From Bradyrhizobium frederickii (GTDB lineage: Bacteria > Pseudomonadota > Alphaproteobacteria > Rhizobiales > Xanthobacteraceae), in NCBI RefSeq assembly GCF_004570865.1, contig NZ_SPQS01000008.1, positions 1-64,000 on the forward strand: a DNA stretch of 64,000 bases, written 5' to 3'. This document shows positions 16,761 to 25,428 of the stretch, piece after piece (position 1 is the first letter of the stretch; every line of letters begins with the position of its first letter). The position numbers and the translations under genes are program-made. The notes under the pieces are model-generated. The model was not told the origin of the DNA and did no database searches. It saw only the letters and a list, made by a program, of their open reading frames with translations.

Positions 16761-17068
16761 CGCCCGCTGAACCGGTTCAAGTAAAATGTGAATTTCTTCC
16801 TTGAAGGCCCGATTTCCTAGCAACTTATTGTTACAGCGGCACCTGCGGCGAAACATCTCCACCCGGGGTCGCACGGTCTCGCTCGCCCCTATTATGCCTT
16901 TTATGACTTCCATCACGCTCGCCCGGCGCGTGCTGGAACCAAAACGGTTCTGACAGCGACCAATTGGCAACCATCTCGAAAAGTCGCGATCGCCGTATCG
17001 AATCGTTAACCACCCCTTTACGCCGGCATGAAAATGCTGGCCGATCAGAAGAAGTCTGGAAGTGAACT

Positions 17069-17641
17069 ATGTCTGCCGCTGCGCCTAAATCTGTCGAGTC
17101 CTCGTCCCTCGAACCGTCCTGCCGCGACACCGCGGCCCATGCACTCTCCATCGTGCGCGACGGTGTGATCACCGGCGAAGGCCCGACCACCAAGGGAAGG
17201 GTGCACTTCTCCCGTTCGCTCGATGCCGATGACACCGCCTGGTGCACGCGGATCCTGACGGCCACCGCCGTCAACGATCAGCCGGTCAGCCGCGCTGAGG
17301 CCGAGGTCCTGTTCGAGATCAACGAAGCCGCGACCGAGCGCAGCGATGGCGGCCGCTTCGACGACCTGCTCGCCAAGGCCGTTGCCCATTATGCCGCGAG
17401 CGCCTCGGGCCTGAAGGTGCCGCCGCGCAGCGTTGCGCTGTCGGCCGACACCGAGATCGAGAGCTGGGCGCCGTCCTACGCCTCCAAGGTCAACAGCGAG
17501 ATGCTGGAATGGATTGCCGGCCAGATGCGCGGCAAGCGCCACAACAACCGTCGCCTGATGGCGATGGTGGCGACCTTCCTCGGCGCCACCGCGCTGCCGC
17601 TGGCGGGCCAATTGCCGAACGTGTTCGACATCGGCATGTAA
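17069..17641 (+). CDS. Conserved hypothetical protein, 190 aa
   Basis: A soluble protein with a middle domain SRAEAEVLFEINEAATERSDGG, FDDLLAKAVAHYAA and a C-terminal helical part containing MLEWIAGQMRGKRHNNRRLM followed by a hydrophobic stretch (MAMVATFLGATALPLAGQL, about 163-181) that may be a membrane anchor. I recall similar proteins as common in rhizobia, with EF-hand-like or calcium-binding annotation doubtful. A degenerate 16-base tandem duplication follows the stop (ACTTGGGC..GTAA twice). Function unknown. Confidence 0.65.
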   Translation: MSAAAPKSVESSSLEPSCRDTAAHALSIVRDGVITGEGPTTKGRVHFSRSLDADDTAWCTRILTATAVNDQPVSRAEAEVLFEINEAATERSDGGRFDDLLAKAVAHYAASASGLKVPPRSVALSADTEIESWAPSYASKVNSEMLEWIAGQMRGKRHNNRRLMAMVATFLGATALPLAGQLPNVFDIGM

Positions 17642-17703
17642 GACTTGGGCCCGTAAAGACTTGGGCATGTAACATCTAAGCGTCCCTGATGCGGACGCGA
17701 TCG

Positions 17704-17733
17704 AACGGCGGGGTCATTTCCCCGCCGTTTTTT
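17704..17733. terminator. Strong bidirectional terminator overlapping a stop codon
   Basis: AACGGCGGGG and CCCCGCCGTT pair perfectly (10 bp) around TCATTT, with a run of six T after the stem on the plus strand and AAAA on the other side. The loop contains the stop codon of the minus-strand phosphatase gene, so one hairpin ends both convergent transcripts. Confidence 0.8.
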
Positions 17734-19567
17734 GCTTGCCGGTCTCCGGCTCGAGGCCGAGCGTGCGGCCCGGAAAACCGGCGGCGTCGAAATAGCGCTG
17801 GCTGCCGACGCGCTGGAAGTTCAGCACGGTGATCAGGCCGCCCTCGGCGGGCTTGGACTTCACCGTACCGACATAGGCCTTCGGCACGGCGCCGTTGGGC
17901 AGGGCTTCCGACATCACGCGACCGACCAGCTCTCCTTTCTGGGTGGCGCGCAGGCCCATCAGCCGGGCGGCCGTCATGCCGACGTCGGCATTGCTGACCG
18001 GCAGCTCGTCGACGAAGCCGGTCTTGAAGTCCGGACCGATCGCGGCCATGAAGTTCATGGTGTCGCCGCGGCTGAAGCTGCCATGCATGCCCTGGCCCTG
18101 GCGCAGCACGGTGTCGGCGACCTGCACCGAGCAATTGGTCGGCGCCTCGCCGCAATCGCTGGCATAGGAGCGGAAGTTGACGACGATCGACGGCGTCGGC
18201 GTCGCCGCCTTGCCGCGCAGATTGATGCTCGACAGCGGCAGCGTGCCCGGGAAGCGGCCGAGCGACTCCTCGACGAACAGGCCGGAGACGTAGTCCTGCG
18301 TGAGCAGCGCCTTGATGGTCTTCGCCGCCAGCTTCTTGTCCTTGTTCGGGAGATAGATGAGGTCCGAGCCGCCGTTGGTGGCGACGATGAGATCGGGCTT
18401 CTCCGGATCCTTGCCGAGCACGCCGTTGCCGAACTTGGGATGCTTGTTGCCTTCGATCTTCGCGTTCTTGTCGTTGGGATCGAACAAGGGCAGGTCGAGC
18501 GCCTTGGCGAGATCGAGCGCCAGAAACCCCATGGGCAGAAAATCCTTCGGCGTGTCGTCGTAGCTGACCTTGGCCGAGGGGCTGGTCTTGCTCTCCTTGG
18601 AGATGGTGGAGAAGCCGTGGTCGGCCGAGATGATGATGTTGGTCGAGGCGGCGAGCCCGAGCTCGTCGAGCGCCTTGCGGAGCTGGGCGAGGTTGTTGTC
18701 GGCATTCCTGATGCCGGCCATCGAGGTCGGGCCGTTGATGCCCGGCATGATCTGGTTGAGGCTGTCGCCAGTGTTGTGCTGGCTGCCATCGGGGTCGCGC
18801 GACCAGAACACCAGCACGAACGGCTTGTTGCGGGTCTTGAACATTGGCAGCACCACCTTGGCGGCGACGTCGGCGAAATAGGCCTGCTGCGCGACGTTGG
18901 CGACATTGGTGCCCGGCGTCTTGGCATCGCCCGCCTTGGAATTGTCGCCGCGCGGCGGCGGAACGGCGGGCAGGCCGGCCTTGGTCAGGGCGTCCTTCAC
19001 CTCATCGGACAGGGCGACCCCGTGCTTGCCGCCGGTGGCGTCGTCGAACACGATCGAATGCAGGCCGGGCTTTTCGGGCTTGTCGGTGTGGTCGAACTGA
19101 TAGGTTGGACCATGCTTGCCGAGCGCGGCGGTGCTGTACCCCTTGTCGCGCGCCAGCTTCAAGATGGTGTCCTCGTTGAGGTAGTTGCCGCTGAAATGCT
19201 CGTCGATGTCGCCGAGCACGGCATCGTTCTCGATGAAGGGAACCACGGTATCGCCGGCGGGGGCAGAGGTGTAGCTGGTCCAGATCGTGTTGGAGAACAC
19301 GCCGGTGTCGCCGAGATAATGGCCGGTCGACATTGCCGAGCCGTTGGCCATGGTGAAAGTCGGGAACAGCGAGTGCGGATTCTTGAAATTGACGCCCTTG
19401 TCGCGGACCTCGGCCATGGCGGGTGCCGTCTCGGGGGTCACCTTCAGCGCGCGCAGGCCGTCCGGAATGAACAGGATCAAATTGCGGGGCGTGTTGTTCT
19501 CGGCGGAGGCAAATCCGGTGGACAACATCGTCAATCCGGCGGACAGCAACAGCAGCGAACGGCGCAT
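17714..19567 (-). CDS. Alkaline-phosphatase-superfamily hydrolase (nucleotide pyrophosphatase/phosphodiesterase-like), secreted
   Basis: 617 residues from ATG 19567 (GGGAGAG upstream), with signal peptide MRRSLLLLSAGLTMLSTGFA, cleavage near ASA. The metal-binding fold shows NLILFIPDGLRA (first Asp), a FPTFTMANGSAMSTG segment with the Thr nucleophile region, VFWSRDPDGSQHNTGD, and IIISADHGFST, all typical of type I phosphodiesterase/phosphatase enzymes. It acts in the periplasm on phosphate esters. An alternative start 12 codons upstream lacks support. Confidence 0.8.
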   Translation of the reverse strand: MRRSLLLLSAGLTMLSTGFASAENNTPRNLILFIPDGLRALKVTPETAPAMAEVRDKGVNFKNPHSLFPTFTMANGSAMSTGHYLGDTGVFSNTIWTSYTSAPAGDTVVPFIENDAVLGDIDEHFSGNYLNEDTILKLARDKGYSTAALGKHGPTYQFDHTDKPEKPGLHSIVFDDATGGKHGVALSDEVKDALTKAGLPAVPPPRGDNSKAGDAKTPGTNVANVAQQAYFADVAAKVVLPMFKTRNKPFVLVFWSRDPDGSQHNTGDSLNQIMPGINGPTSMAGIRNADNNLAQLRKALDELGLAASTNIIISADHGFSTISKESKTSPSAKVSYDDTPKDFLPMGFLALDLAKALDLPLFDPNDKNAKIEGNKHPKFGNGVLGKDPEKPDLIVATNGGSDLIYLPNKDKKLAAKTIKALLTQDYVSGLFVEESLGRFPGTLPLSSINLRGKAATPTPSIVVNFRSYASDCGEAPTNCSVQVADTVLRQGQGMHGSFSRGDTMNFMAAIGPDFKTGFVDELPVSNADVGMTAARLMGLRATQKGELVGRVMSEALPNGAVPKAYVGTVKSKPAEGGLITVLNFQRVGSQRYFDAAGFPGRTLGLEPETGKQKTAGK

Positions 19568-19687
19568 CAGATCTCTCCCTGCGGTGAGGCGGCATGGCCG
19601 CACTCCGCGGCCCCGGTTTCGTTTAGTTTCGCTGCATGACGGTTGTGTTACAAGGCCTGCCGCCGATGCAAGAGGGCCGGGGAGGGA

Positions 19688-19850
19688 TGCGTCACTCTCT
19701 CGTGTCCCGGACGCGCCGCAGCGTTCTTACGCTGCTGCGCAGAGCCGGGACCCAGCGGGCCGCGGCACTCGCTGCTGCATGGGCCCCGGCTCAGCAGCGC
19801 ACCGTCGAAGGGACGCTGCGCTGCGTCCGGGGCACGAGAGCGGGGTGTCG
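19688..19850. repeat. Dispersed intergenic repeat, CCCGGACGC type
   Basis: Starts GTCCCGGACGCGCCGCAGCG and ends CGCTGCGTCCGGGGCACGAGAG, an inverted frame around GCAGAGCCGGGACCCA. I recognise this as a Bradyrhizobium intergenic repeat (often mis-called as coding). It is the first of three repeat blocks filling the gene-free stretch 19568-20927. Confidence 0.55.
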
Positions 19851-19904
19851 CGTACGAAGGCGCAAGCAAGCCAGACTCTTTCCGCAGAGACAGTATCAAT
19901 CCCG

Positions 19905-20050
19905 TCATCCTGAGGTGCGAGGCGTGCGATGCGAATGCATCGCATGCGGAGCCTCGAAGGATGCGCGGCCGAGCTGGTGCAGCGGGGCCGTCGCCCTTCG
20001 AGGCTCTCCACGCGACGCGTTGCGTCGCATGGAGAGCGCCTCAGGGTGAC
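19905..20050. repeat. Dispersed repeat, CATCCTGAGG/CCTCAGGGTGA type
   Basis: Runs from TCATCCTGAGGTGCGAGG to GAGAGCGCCTCAGGGTGACG with central GCCTCGAAGGATG and CCCTTCGAGGC. The same family occurs at 53024-53123. Ends are inverted relative to each other. Confidence 0.55.
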
Positions 20051-20149
20051 GGGGATGGGCGGCGCCGATCCGCAAGCAAACTGACACAGCATCGCATCCT
20101 CGCGGCTTGTTTCGCCCGAGTTTTGCCTGGTCGTCTCACCCTCATTGAA

Positions 20150-20640
20150 AGAGGGCGCAGGGAAGGCCGGGAGCCGGTTGGCTCCCGTGGACCGCCATGC
20201 CAAGAGCAGACTGCGTGTGCTTCATGCATAGCGGAGAACAGGGCAACCGGGGACATCCCGGCCTTCCCTGCGCAGTGGTTTGACGGCTTATGTCGTGCTC
20301 TCCCCGGGGAGCGATGCACTATTGCCCCCGTCGCCTTGCGGCTGATCGATGCGCGTGCCCGGTCGGGCCGCCGCATCACCGCAAGACTTGACGCCAGACC
20401 CCGGGCGTCAGGACCACACGATTTTGCCGTACGCCGATCGCACCGGTCGTGTGCGCGAGACGTTTCGCTCACGGTTACCCGCCCTGCAAAACCCTTCGCG
20501 CCGATGCCATCGGCGTCCACCGCCGCCCGGCCCGCGTTCGTGACGATCGCGATACGCCCCTCTTCCTTGGGCCGGGTTGCACGACACATACGTCATTTCC
20601 GAATTTCGGTAAAGCGGAATGTTTTCGGCGATGGGCGTTG
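20150..20640. repeat. Long dispersed intergenic repeat (about 490 bp)
   Basis: A block with GAGCCGGTTGGCTCCCGTGG, GACATCCCGGCCTTCCC and a downstream part ending near TTTCGGTAAAGCGGAATG. An open frame crosses it (19643-20641) but its peptide is the well-known product of these repeats read in a GC-rich frame, so no gene is called. Identity as one of the long Bradyrhizobium repeat elements is from memory. Confidence 0.45.
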
Positions 20641-20927
20641 ACCTAGGCCTCGGGTGTTTTGCCGTCGGGTAACGCAACGGATTGTGAGAGAGCGGCTCCA
20701 CCAGCGATAGCGGCCGGTCAGGGTGCCGGCGTTGTCCCCGTCAGGGCCGACGTCGCTCTGCGGGGCGGAACGAGCCAGAAGGCGGCAATCGGGCGCGCTT
20801 TGCCGCATCGGTTCCCCGGTTAATCCCGTGCCTTAACCAAAGATTAATTATACGTTTGCGGGTGGGCGACGGCCCGGCCTAGCGTAGCTGCGGGGAGCCG
20901 CAGAAGCCAAACGAGTTGGTGCGTATC

Positions 20928-21374
20928 ATGACCTACAGAATGCATGGGGCCTTGCTCGCCTCGCTCAGCGCAGCCGCGCTGCTCCTTAGCCTCAGCGATA
21001 GTTCTGCACGACCCGGCGGCGCCGCGCCGCACGGGGTGACCGCGGCGCCATCCGGCGCAATCGCGCGTCCGTCCATCGCGCCGGGCGCCCGGTTCCACCG
21101 GCGCAACAACCAATTCGTCTACTGGCCCGGCGGCGGCGGCTTCTTCCACGACAGCGCCGGCTACAGCCAGCCCTTCGTCGATCCAGCCCAGCCGCTCTCC
21201 GCCGACGTGCGCTACACCTACACTTATGACGTTCCGTGGGATTGGACGCATCGTTTCCCGCCCAACGTCGTGCCGTCCGACCGGCCCTACGTGCCGAGCT
21301 GCCCGACGGAGCAGGTGACGGTGCCCGGACGCGGTGGCAGCGAGCACACCGTCAACATCACGCGCTGCTACTGA
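20928..21374 (+). CDS. Secreted hypothetical protein, 148 aa
   Basis: Begins MTYRMHGALLASLSAAALLL, a signal peptide, then a low-complexity Ala/Pro/Gly stretch and a Tyr/Trp/Pro-rich part (DVRYTYTYDVPWDWTHRFPP) with two Cys near the C-terminus (SCPTEQ and the terminal RCY). A GTG four codons upstream is an alternative start. Periplasmic or surface; family not recognised. Confidence 0.6.
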   Translation: MTYRMHGALLASLSAAALLLSLSDSSARPGGAAPHGVTAAPSGAIARPSIAPGARFHRRNNQFVYWPGGGGFFHDSAGYSQPFVDPAQPLSADVRYTYTYDVPWDWTHRFPPNVVPSDRPYVPSCPTEQVTVPGRGGSEHTVNITRCY

Positions 21375-21380
21375 GCGGCG

Positions 21381-21485
21381 CTAAAGCGCGATGCGATCAG
21401 GATGAATCGTCATCGCGCTTTAGGCTGTTGTCTAAGCATGATCTTTTCGGAAAACCGCTGCGCACTTTTCCGGATCATGCTTTAG
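21381..21485. repeat. 105-bp intergenic repeat, copy 1
   Basis: CTAAAGCGCGATGCGATCAGG...GGATCATGCTTTAG. It holds two palindromes: AAAGCGCGATG/CATCGCGCTTT and AAGCATGATC/GGATCATGCTT. Copy 2 at 34651-34755 differs at only four positions. The right end (TTTAG) supplies the TAA stop of the minus-strand GNAT gene. Confidence 0.85.
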
Positions 21486-22321
21486 CCGAGCTCGAAGCTG
21501 GTCACGCCGAAGACGCGATCGATGCGCAGCGGCGGGATCGCGCCCGTGTACATCCGCGCCGTCTCGAACACCGGCTTGAGCCCGAGCGCCTCCGCGAGCA
21601 CGATGGCCTCGCGATTGACGGCGGGGACGTCGAGAAACACCTCGCCATCCGCGCTGGCCAGCAGGGCTTGCACGATCGCCTCCGCCGCCGTGCGGTCGTC
21701 GGCGACCAGCGGGCCGATCTTGTAACCGGTCCGGCACGGCCGGATCACGCCCCAGGCGGCGAGCTTGCCGTCGCGCAATAGCGCACGGCCGACATGGCCG
21801 GGCGTATTGATCCAGGTCCGCAGGAAGGCGCTGCGCCGGACCGGGAAGACCGTGGTGTCGTCGGCGTCCACAAGCGCGAACGGGATCGTGTCGAGCGCGA
21901 CGACATCGGCGGGTGAGCTCGCCGGCGCGGCGACGACGCCGCCGTAGCGGATATTGGCGTAAGCAAGCTGGAAACCGGACTTCCTGTAATTGTCCTGCTG
22001 CGCCACCACGCCGTCGAGCCCGATCACGCGGGAGCCCGCATGGGCGATCGCCCCGTTCCAGATCCGCAGGCCGTGGCCGGAGCCGCGAAGGTCTGCACGC
22101 ACGATGTAGAAGCCGAGGAAGGCGAAGCGATCGTCGTAATTGACGCAGGAGACGGTCGCGGCCGGCTTGCCATCGATCTCGCCGACGAAGAAGCCTTGCG
22201 GGTCGGGGATTGCGAAGCAGGCGGCATCGCAGTGGCCCGGATTCCAGCCCTCGGCCGCGGCCCAGTCGATGACGAGGGAGATTTCCTCGGGGCGCAGATT
22301 GCGGATCAGCAAGTCACTCAT
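21482..22321 (-). CDS. GNAT-family N-acetyltransferase with a second C-terminal domain
   Basis: 279 residues. The N-terminal GNAT domain (about 4-140) has the acetyl-CoA loop region VRADLRGSGHGLRIWN. The C-terminal half (about 145-279) resembles the YitH/HolE-type acetyltransferase domain often fused to GNAT (VRRSAFLRTWIN...LALRDGK...GPLVADD). Substrate unknown. The stop codon lies in the edge of a 105-bp repeat. Monocistronic. Confidence 0.8.
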   Translation of the reverse strand: MSDLLIRNLRPEEISLVIDWAAAEGWNPGHCDAACFAIPDPQGFFVGEIDGKPAATVSCVNYDDRFAFLGFYIVRADLRGSGHGLRIWNGAIAHAGSRVIGLDGVVAQQDNYRKSGFQLAYANIRYGGVVAAPASSPADVVALDTIPFALVDADDTTVFPVRRSAFLRTWINTPGHVGRALLRDGKLAAWGVIRPCRTGYKIGPLVADDRTAAEAIVQALLASADGEVFLDVPAVNREAIVLAEALGLKPVFETARMYTGAIPPLRIDRVFGVTSFELG

Positions 22322-22438
22322 CGCGCGTTGCTCATGGGATGCATCCTTCGACCATGGACCTGCCGACAGGTCTGGCTGTAGAAGGCCGCATGATAGGCCG
22401 AGCCTGCGGCTCGCCTCAACTCAAAGGGATGATCGGTC

Positions 22439-23143
22439 ATGGCAGCAGAGAAGGTTGCGCTCGTTACCGCCGGCGGCAGCGGCATGGGGGCAGGGGCTGC
22501 GCGGCGGCTGGCAGCGGACGGGTTTCGCGTCGCGATCCTGTCGTCCTCCGGCAAGGGCGAGGCGCTGGCCGCCGAGCTCGGCGGGCTCGGCGTCACCGGC
22601 TCGAACAAGGAGAACGACGACCTGAAGCGTCTCGTCGACGGTGCCATGGCGAAATGGGGACGGATCGATGTACTGGTCAACAGCGCCGGCCACGGACCGC
22701 GCGCTCCCATCACCGAGATTACCGACGAGCAGTGGCACAGCGGCCTCGACACCTATCTCCTGAACGTCATCCGCCCGACGCGGCTGGTGACGCCGCTGAT
22801 GCAGGCGCAGAAGGGCGGCGCCATCATCAACATCTCGACCGCCTGGGCCTTCGAGCCGAGCGCGATGTTCCCGACCTCGGCGGTGTTCCGCGCCGGCCTT
22901 GCCGCCTTCACGAAGATCTTCACCGACACGTATGCCGCCGACAACATCCGCATGAACAACGTCTTGCCGGGCTGGATCGACAGCCTGCCGCAGCAGGATA
23001 CGCGCCGCGACAGCGTGCCGATGAAGCGCTACGGCAAAGTGGAGGAGATCGCGGCGACGATCTCGTTCCTGGCCTCCGACGGCGCCGCCTACATCACCGG
23101 CCAGAACATCCGCGTCGACGGCGGACTGACGCGCTCGGTCTGA
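22439..23143 (+). CDS. Short-chain dehydrogenase/reductase-like protein lacking the YxxxK pair
   Basis: 234 residues with the SDR fold: cofactor loop TAGGSGMGAGA (residues 10-20), NSAGHG in place of NNAG (81-86), catalytic-type Ser in NISTAW (Ser133), and the C-terminal YITGQNIRVDGG. The catalytic Tyr/Lys are missing: at the expected position the sequence reads FPTSAVFRAGLAAF (144-157), with Arg151 where Lys is usual and no Tyr. It may therefore have lost reductase activity or use another chemistry. Confidence 0.75.
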   Translation: MAAEKVALVTAGGSGMGAGAARRLAADGFRVAILSSSGKGEALAAELGGLGVTGSNKENDDLKRLVDGAMAKWGRIDVLVNSAGHGPRAPITEITDEQWHSGLDTYLLNVIRPTRLVTPLMQAQKGGAIINISTAWAFEPSAMFPTSAVFRAGLAAFTKIFTDTYAADNIRMNNVLPGWIDSLPQQDTRRDSVPMKRYGKVEEIAATISFLASDGAAYITGQNIRVDGGLTRSV

Positions 23144-23151
23144 ACGCCGCC

Positions 23152-24318
23152 TCAATGTGAAGCGACAAGCCGCGCGAGTTCCGGCAGGATCCTGTAGCGA
23201 GCGATCTCGTGCGGATATTCGCCGCGATTGGCCAGCAGGACGATGGCGATCCGCCGCGCCGGCACCAGGCCGATATAGCCGGAGGCATTGTTGAGGCCGC
23301 CGGGCTTGTCGATGATGGTGACGCCTGGAAGATGCACGGTCTCCCAGGCCATACCCTGTCCGAATTTTTCGTCGACGCGGAAGGCCTCGCGCTGCGTCAT
23401 CCGCAGCGCCTCGCGCAAATGCGGATTGATCGCGCGGCCGTCGACGCAGGCCGCCGCGAAGATCGCCAAATCCCGCGCGGAGCCGAACATCTGGCCCGTG
23501 CCGGGAAAGTCAAAATAGCTCTGCTGATTGCCGATCGGGCCGATGGCCATGCCCTGGTCGGAATAACCCTGGACCACGCGCGGCATCAAGGCCCGGTCCG
23601 TGACGGCGCGATTGTCCGCGCCGCGCTCGGGGACGAAAGTGGAGTCGATGGCGAGGGGGCGGAGAATGCGGTGCTGGATCAGCACATGGATCGGCATGCC
23701 GTAGCAGCGCTCGAGCACGAGCTGAAGCAGCACGTAGCCGGCATGGGTGTAGATGCGTTGCCGGCCGGGTGCGATGCCGGGCGCCGGCGTGAAGGCGTTC
23801 AGCAAGGCGATGAAATGCTCGCGCGTGTACTCCTCGTTCGGCCAGGGCGGATGGTCGGTCGGCAGCAACAGGCCCGACGTATGCGTCGCCAACTGCCCAA
23901 CAGTGACGTTGCGGATGTAGTTGCCGTTCAGCTCGGGCAGGTATTTCGGCAGGCGGTCGTCGAGCCGCAGCTCGCCGCGCGCCGCGCCGAGCGCCACCAG
24001 CGTGGCCTCGAACGGCTTGCGCAACGAGGCGAGGTTGAACAGCGTGTCCGGCGTCACCTTCCGTTTGGTGGCATCATCGGCAAAGCCGTAGCTGAAGAAC
24101 TCGACATGGCGCCCGGCATAAAGGGCCGCGGCGAGGCCGCCGGCATGGTCCGGCGTCGCGGTCGGCGCCAGCTCGCTCGCGACGATGTCGCGCATCTGCG
24201 CGATCATGTCGGAATCCGCAAGGGCGCGGCGCGGGCCAAGCGCGATCGCAAGGGGAACGAGGGCAGCGCGCGTGAAGATTCGCCGGGTGATCGGGGATGG
24301 GGTGACAACAGGGGGCAC
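23152..24318 (-). CDS. Serine hydrolase, beta-lactamase/class C fold, exported
   Basis: 388 residues. The N-terminus holds a twin-arginine-like signal (ITRRIFTRAALVPLAIAL). The catalytic SxxK is SLRK, the second motif is YTHAGY (Tyr conserved, in place of YxN), and the third is KPGG in IDKPGGLNNASG. It belongs to the EstB/PBP-like serine hydrolases, which are mostly esterases or peptidases rather than true beta-lactamases. It acts in the periplasm. It ends 9 bases after the convergent SDR stop. Confidence 0.8.
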   Translation of the reverse strand: MPPVVTPSPITRRIFTRAALVPLAIALGPRRALADSDMIAQMRDIVASELAPTATPDHAGGLAAALYAGRHVEFFSYGFADDATKRKVTPDTLFNLASLRKPFEATLVALGAARGELRLDDRLPKYLPELNGNYIRNVTVGQLATHTSGLLLPTDHPPWPNEEYTREHFIALLNAFTPAPGIAPGRQRIYTHAGYVLLQLVLERCYGMPIHVLIQHRILRPLAIDSTFVPERGADNRAVTDRALMPRVVQGYSDQGMAIGPIGNQQSYFDFPGTGQMFGSARDLAIFAAACVDGRAINPHLREALRMTQREAFRVDEKFGQGMAWETVHLPGVTIIDKPGGLNNASGYIGLVPARRIAIVLLANRGEYPHEIARYRILPELARLVASH

Positions 24319-24434
24319 TTGCTCTGATCAACGATGTTGATGCGCCCCCGATCTGCTCTATCCGGAAACCTCCCGCGGCCCAATTCACAATTGCGCGCTG
24401 TAGGTTCCGCATCGCCACGCGCCATCAAAATCAC

Positions 24435-24501
24435 TTAGCTTGTGAGCTAACAATTGTTGACGCGGTTGGCCAAGTCGCCTATAGTTAGCTTCATGGCTAA
24501 C
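24435..24501 (+). promoter_or_regulatory. Promoter with two palindromic operators, leaderless start
   Basis: TTGACG (24457-24462), a 17-base spacer and TATAGT (24480-24485) form a near-consensus sigma-70-type promoter. Two palindromes flank it: TTAGCT-TGTG-AGCTAA (24435-24450) and GTTAGC-TTCATG-GCTAAC (24484-24501). Their centres are 50 bp apart. The second overlaps the start codon. Transcription would begin at or next to the A of the ATG at 24493, which implies a leaderless mRNA and autorepression by the ArsR product. Confidence 0.75.
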
Positions 24502-24885
24502 CAATTGACCCGCCTCGACCAGGTTTTCGCAGCGCTTGCCGATCCGACCCGGCGGGCGATCGTGATGCGGCTGTGCGCCGGCGAGGCTTCGGTCGGCGAG
24601 CTCGCCGATCCCTTCGACATGGCGCTGCCGAGTTTCATGAAACACATTCAGGTGCTGGAGACGAGCGGACTGCTGATGTCGGAGAAATCCGGCCGCGTGC
24701 GCACCTGCCGCCTCAGCCCGGATGCGCTGCTCGGTGCGGAGGACTGGTTCCAGCGGCAGCGCGCGATCTGGGAGGCACGGCTCGACCGCTTCGAAGCCTA
24801 TGTGATGAAGCTCAAGAAAGAGAAGGAGAGGGCGGCCGTCAAGCGGCCGTCCCGAACAACCAAACGGAAAGGTTCTGAGCGATGA
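24493..24885 (+). CDS. ArsR-family transcriptional regulator (autorepressor)
   Basis: 130 residues starting MANQLTRLDQVFAALADPTR, with winged helix-turn-helix (SVGELADPFDMALPSFMKHIQ and VLETSGLLMSEKSGRVRT). It lacks an obvious Cys metal site and is of the type paired with SRPBCC/AHSA1 proteins. The start overlaps the second operator. The stop overlaps the next ATG by ATGA, so translation is coupled. Confidence 0.88.
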   Translation: MANQLTRLDQVFAALADPTRRAIVMRLCAGEASVGELADPFDMALPSFMKHIQVLETSGLLMSEKSGRVRTCRLSPDALLGAEDWFQRQRAIWEARLDRFEAYVMKLKKEKERAAVKRPSRTTKRKGSER

Positions 24886-25373
24886 CGAATTCTGCCAATC
24901 CCGCACTGTCGCAATGGTCGCTCGACCGCGAGATCGTGATGTCGCGCGTGATCGACGCGCCGCGCGATCTGGTGTTCGAGGCCTGGTCCGACCCGAAGCA
25001 TCTGCCGCAATGGTTCGGGCCGAAGGGATTCAAGATCGAGACCTTCGAGATCGACGTGCGCGTCGGCGGCGTCTGGCGCTTCAACATGATCGGCCCCGAC
25101 GGCACGGTCTATCCGAACCGCATGCGCTTCCGCCGCATCGAGCGGCCGTCCCTGATGGAGATGGATCACGGCCTCGACCAGGACGAGGATCCCGGCATGT
25201 TCCGTTTCACCGTCACCTTTGCCGAGCAGAGCAACGGCAAGACCGTGCTGATGATGCGCCAGCTGGCCTCGAGCGCCGAGCAGCGCGACGGCATGATCGG
25301 CTTCGGCGCGGTCGAATACGGCTATCAGACGCTCGACAAGCTCGCGGCCTATGTGGCGGGCATGAAGCGTTGA
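24882..25373 (+). CDS. SRPBCC (AHSA1-type) domain protein
   Basis: 163 residues with the START-like SRPBCC fold: VIDAPRDLVFEAWSDPKHLPQWFGPKGF, then VGGVWRFNMIGPDG, and the C-terminal helix MIGFGAVEYGYQTLDKLAAYV. The family binds hydrophobic ligands in a helix-grip pocket. It overlaps the ArsR gene by 4 bases and so forms a two-gene operon under the promoter at 24457-24485. A perfect hairpin (25378-25414) ends it. Confidence 0.85.
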   Translation: MTNSANPALSQWSLDREIVMSRVIDAPRDLVFEAWSDPKHLPQWFGPKGFKIETFEIDVRVGGVWRFNMIGPDGTVYPNRMRFRRIERPSLMEMDHGLDQDEDPGMFRFTVTFAEQSNGKTVLMMRQLASSAEQRDGMIGFGAVEYGYQTLDKLAAYVAGMKR

Positions 25374-25377
25374 TGTC

Positions 25378-25414
25378 AAAGCGGTCCCGGCGAAGGACTC
25401 GCCCGGACCGCTTT
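25378..25414. terminator. 10-bp hairpin between convergent genes
   Basis: AAAGCGGTCC at 25378-25387 and GGACCGCTTT at 25405-25414 pair perfectly. It separates the ArsR/SRPBCC operon from the minus-strand binding-protein gene. Confidence 0.6.
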
Positions 25415-25428
25415 CGCGTCTCGCCGCC

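Noticed and set aside
17732..19639. 635-codon plus-strand open frame
   Set aside because: Antisense shadow of the phosphatase gene, without a recognisable domain.
19643..20641. 332-codon open frame
   Set aside because: It crosses three dispersed repeats; its peptide is Arg/Ala/Pro-rich nonsense known from these repeats, without a ribosome site or domain.
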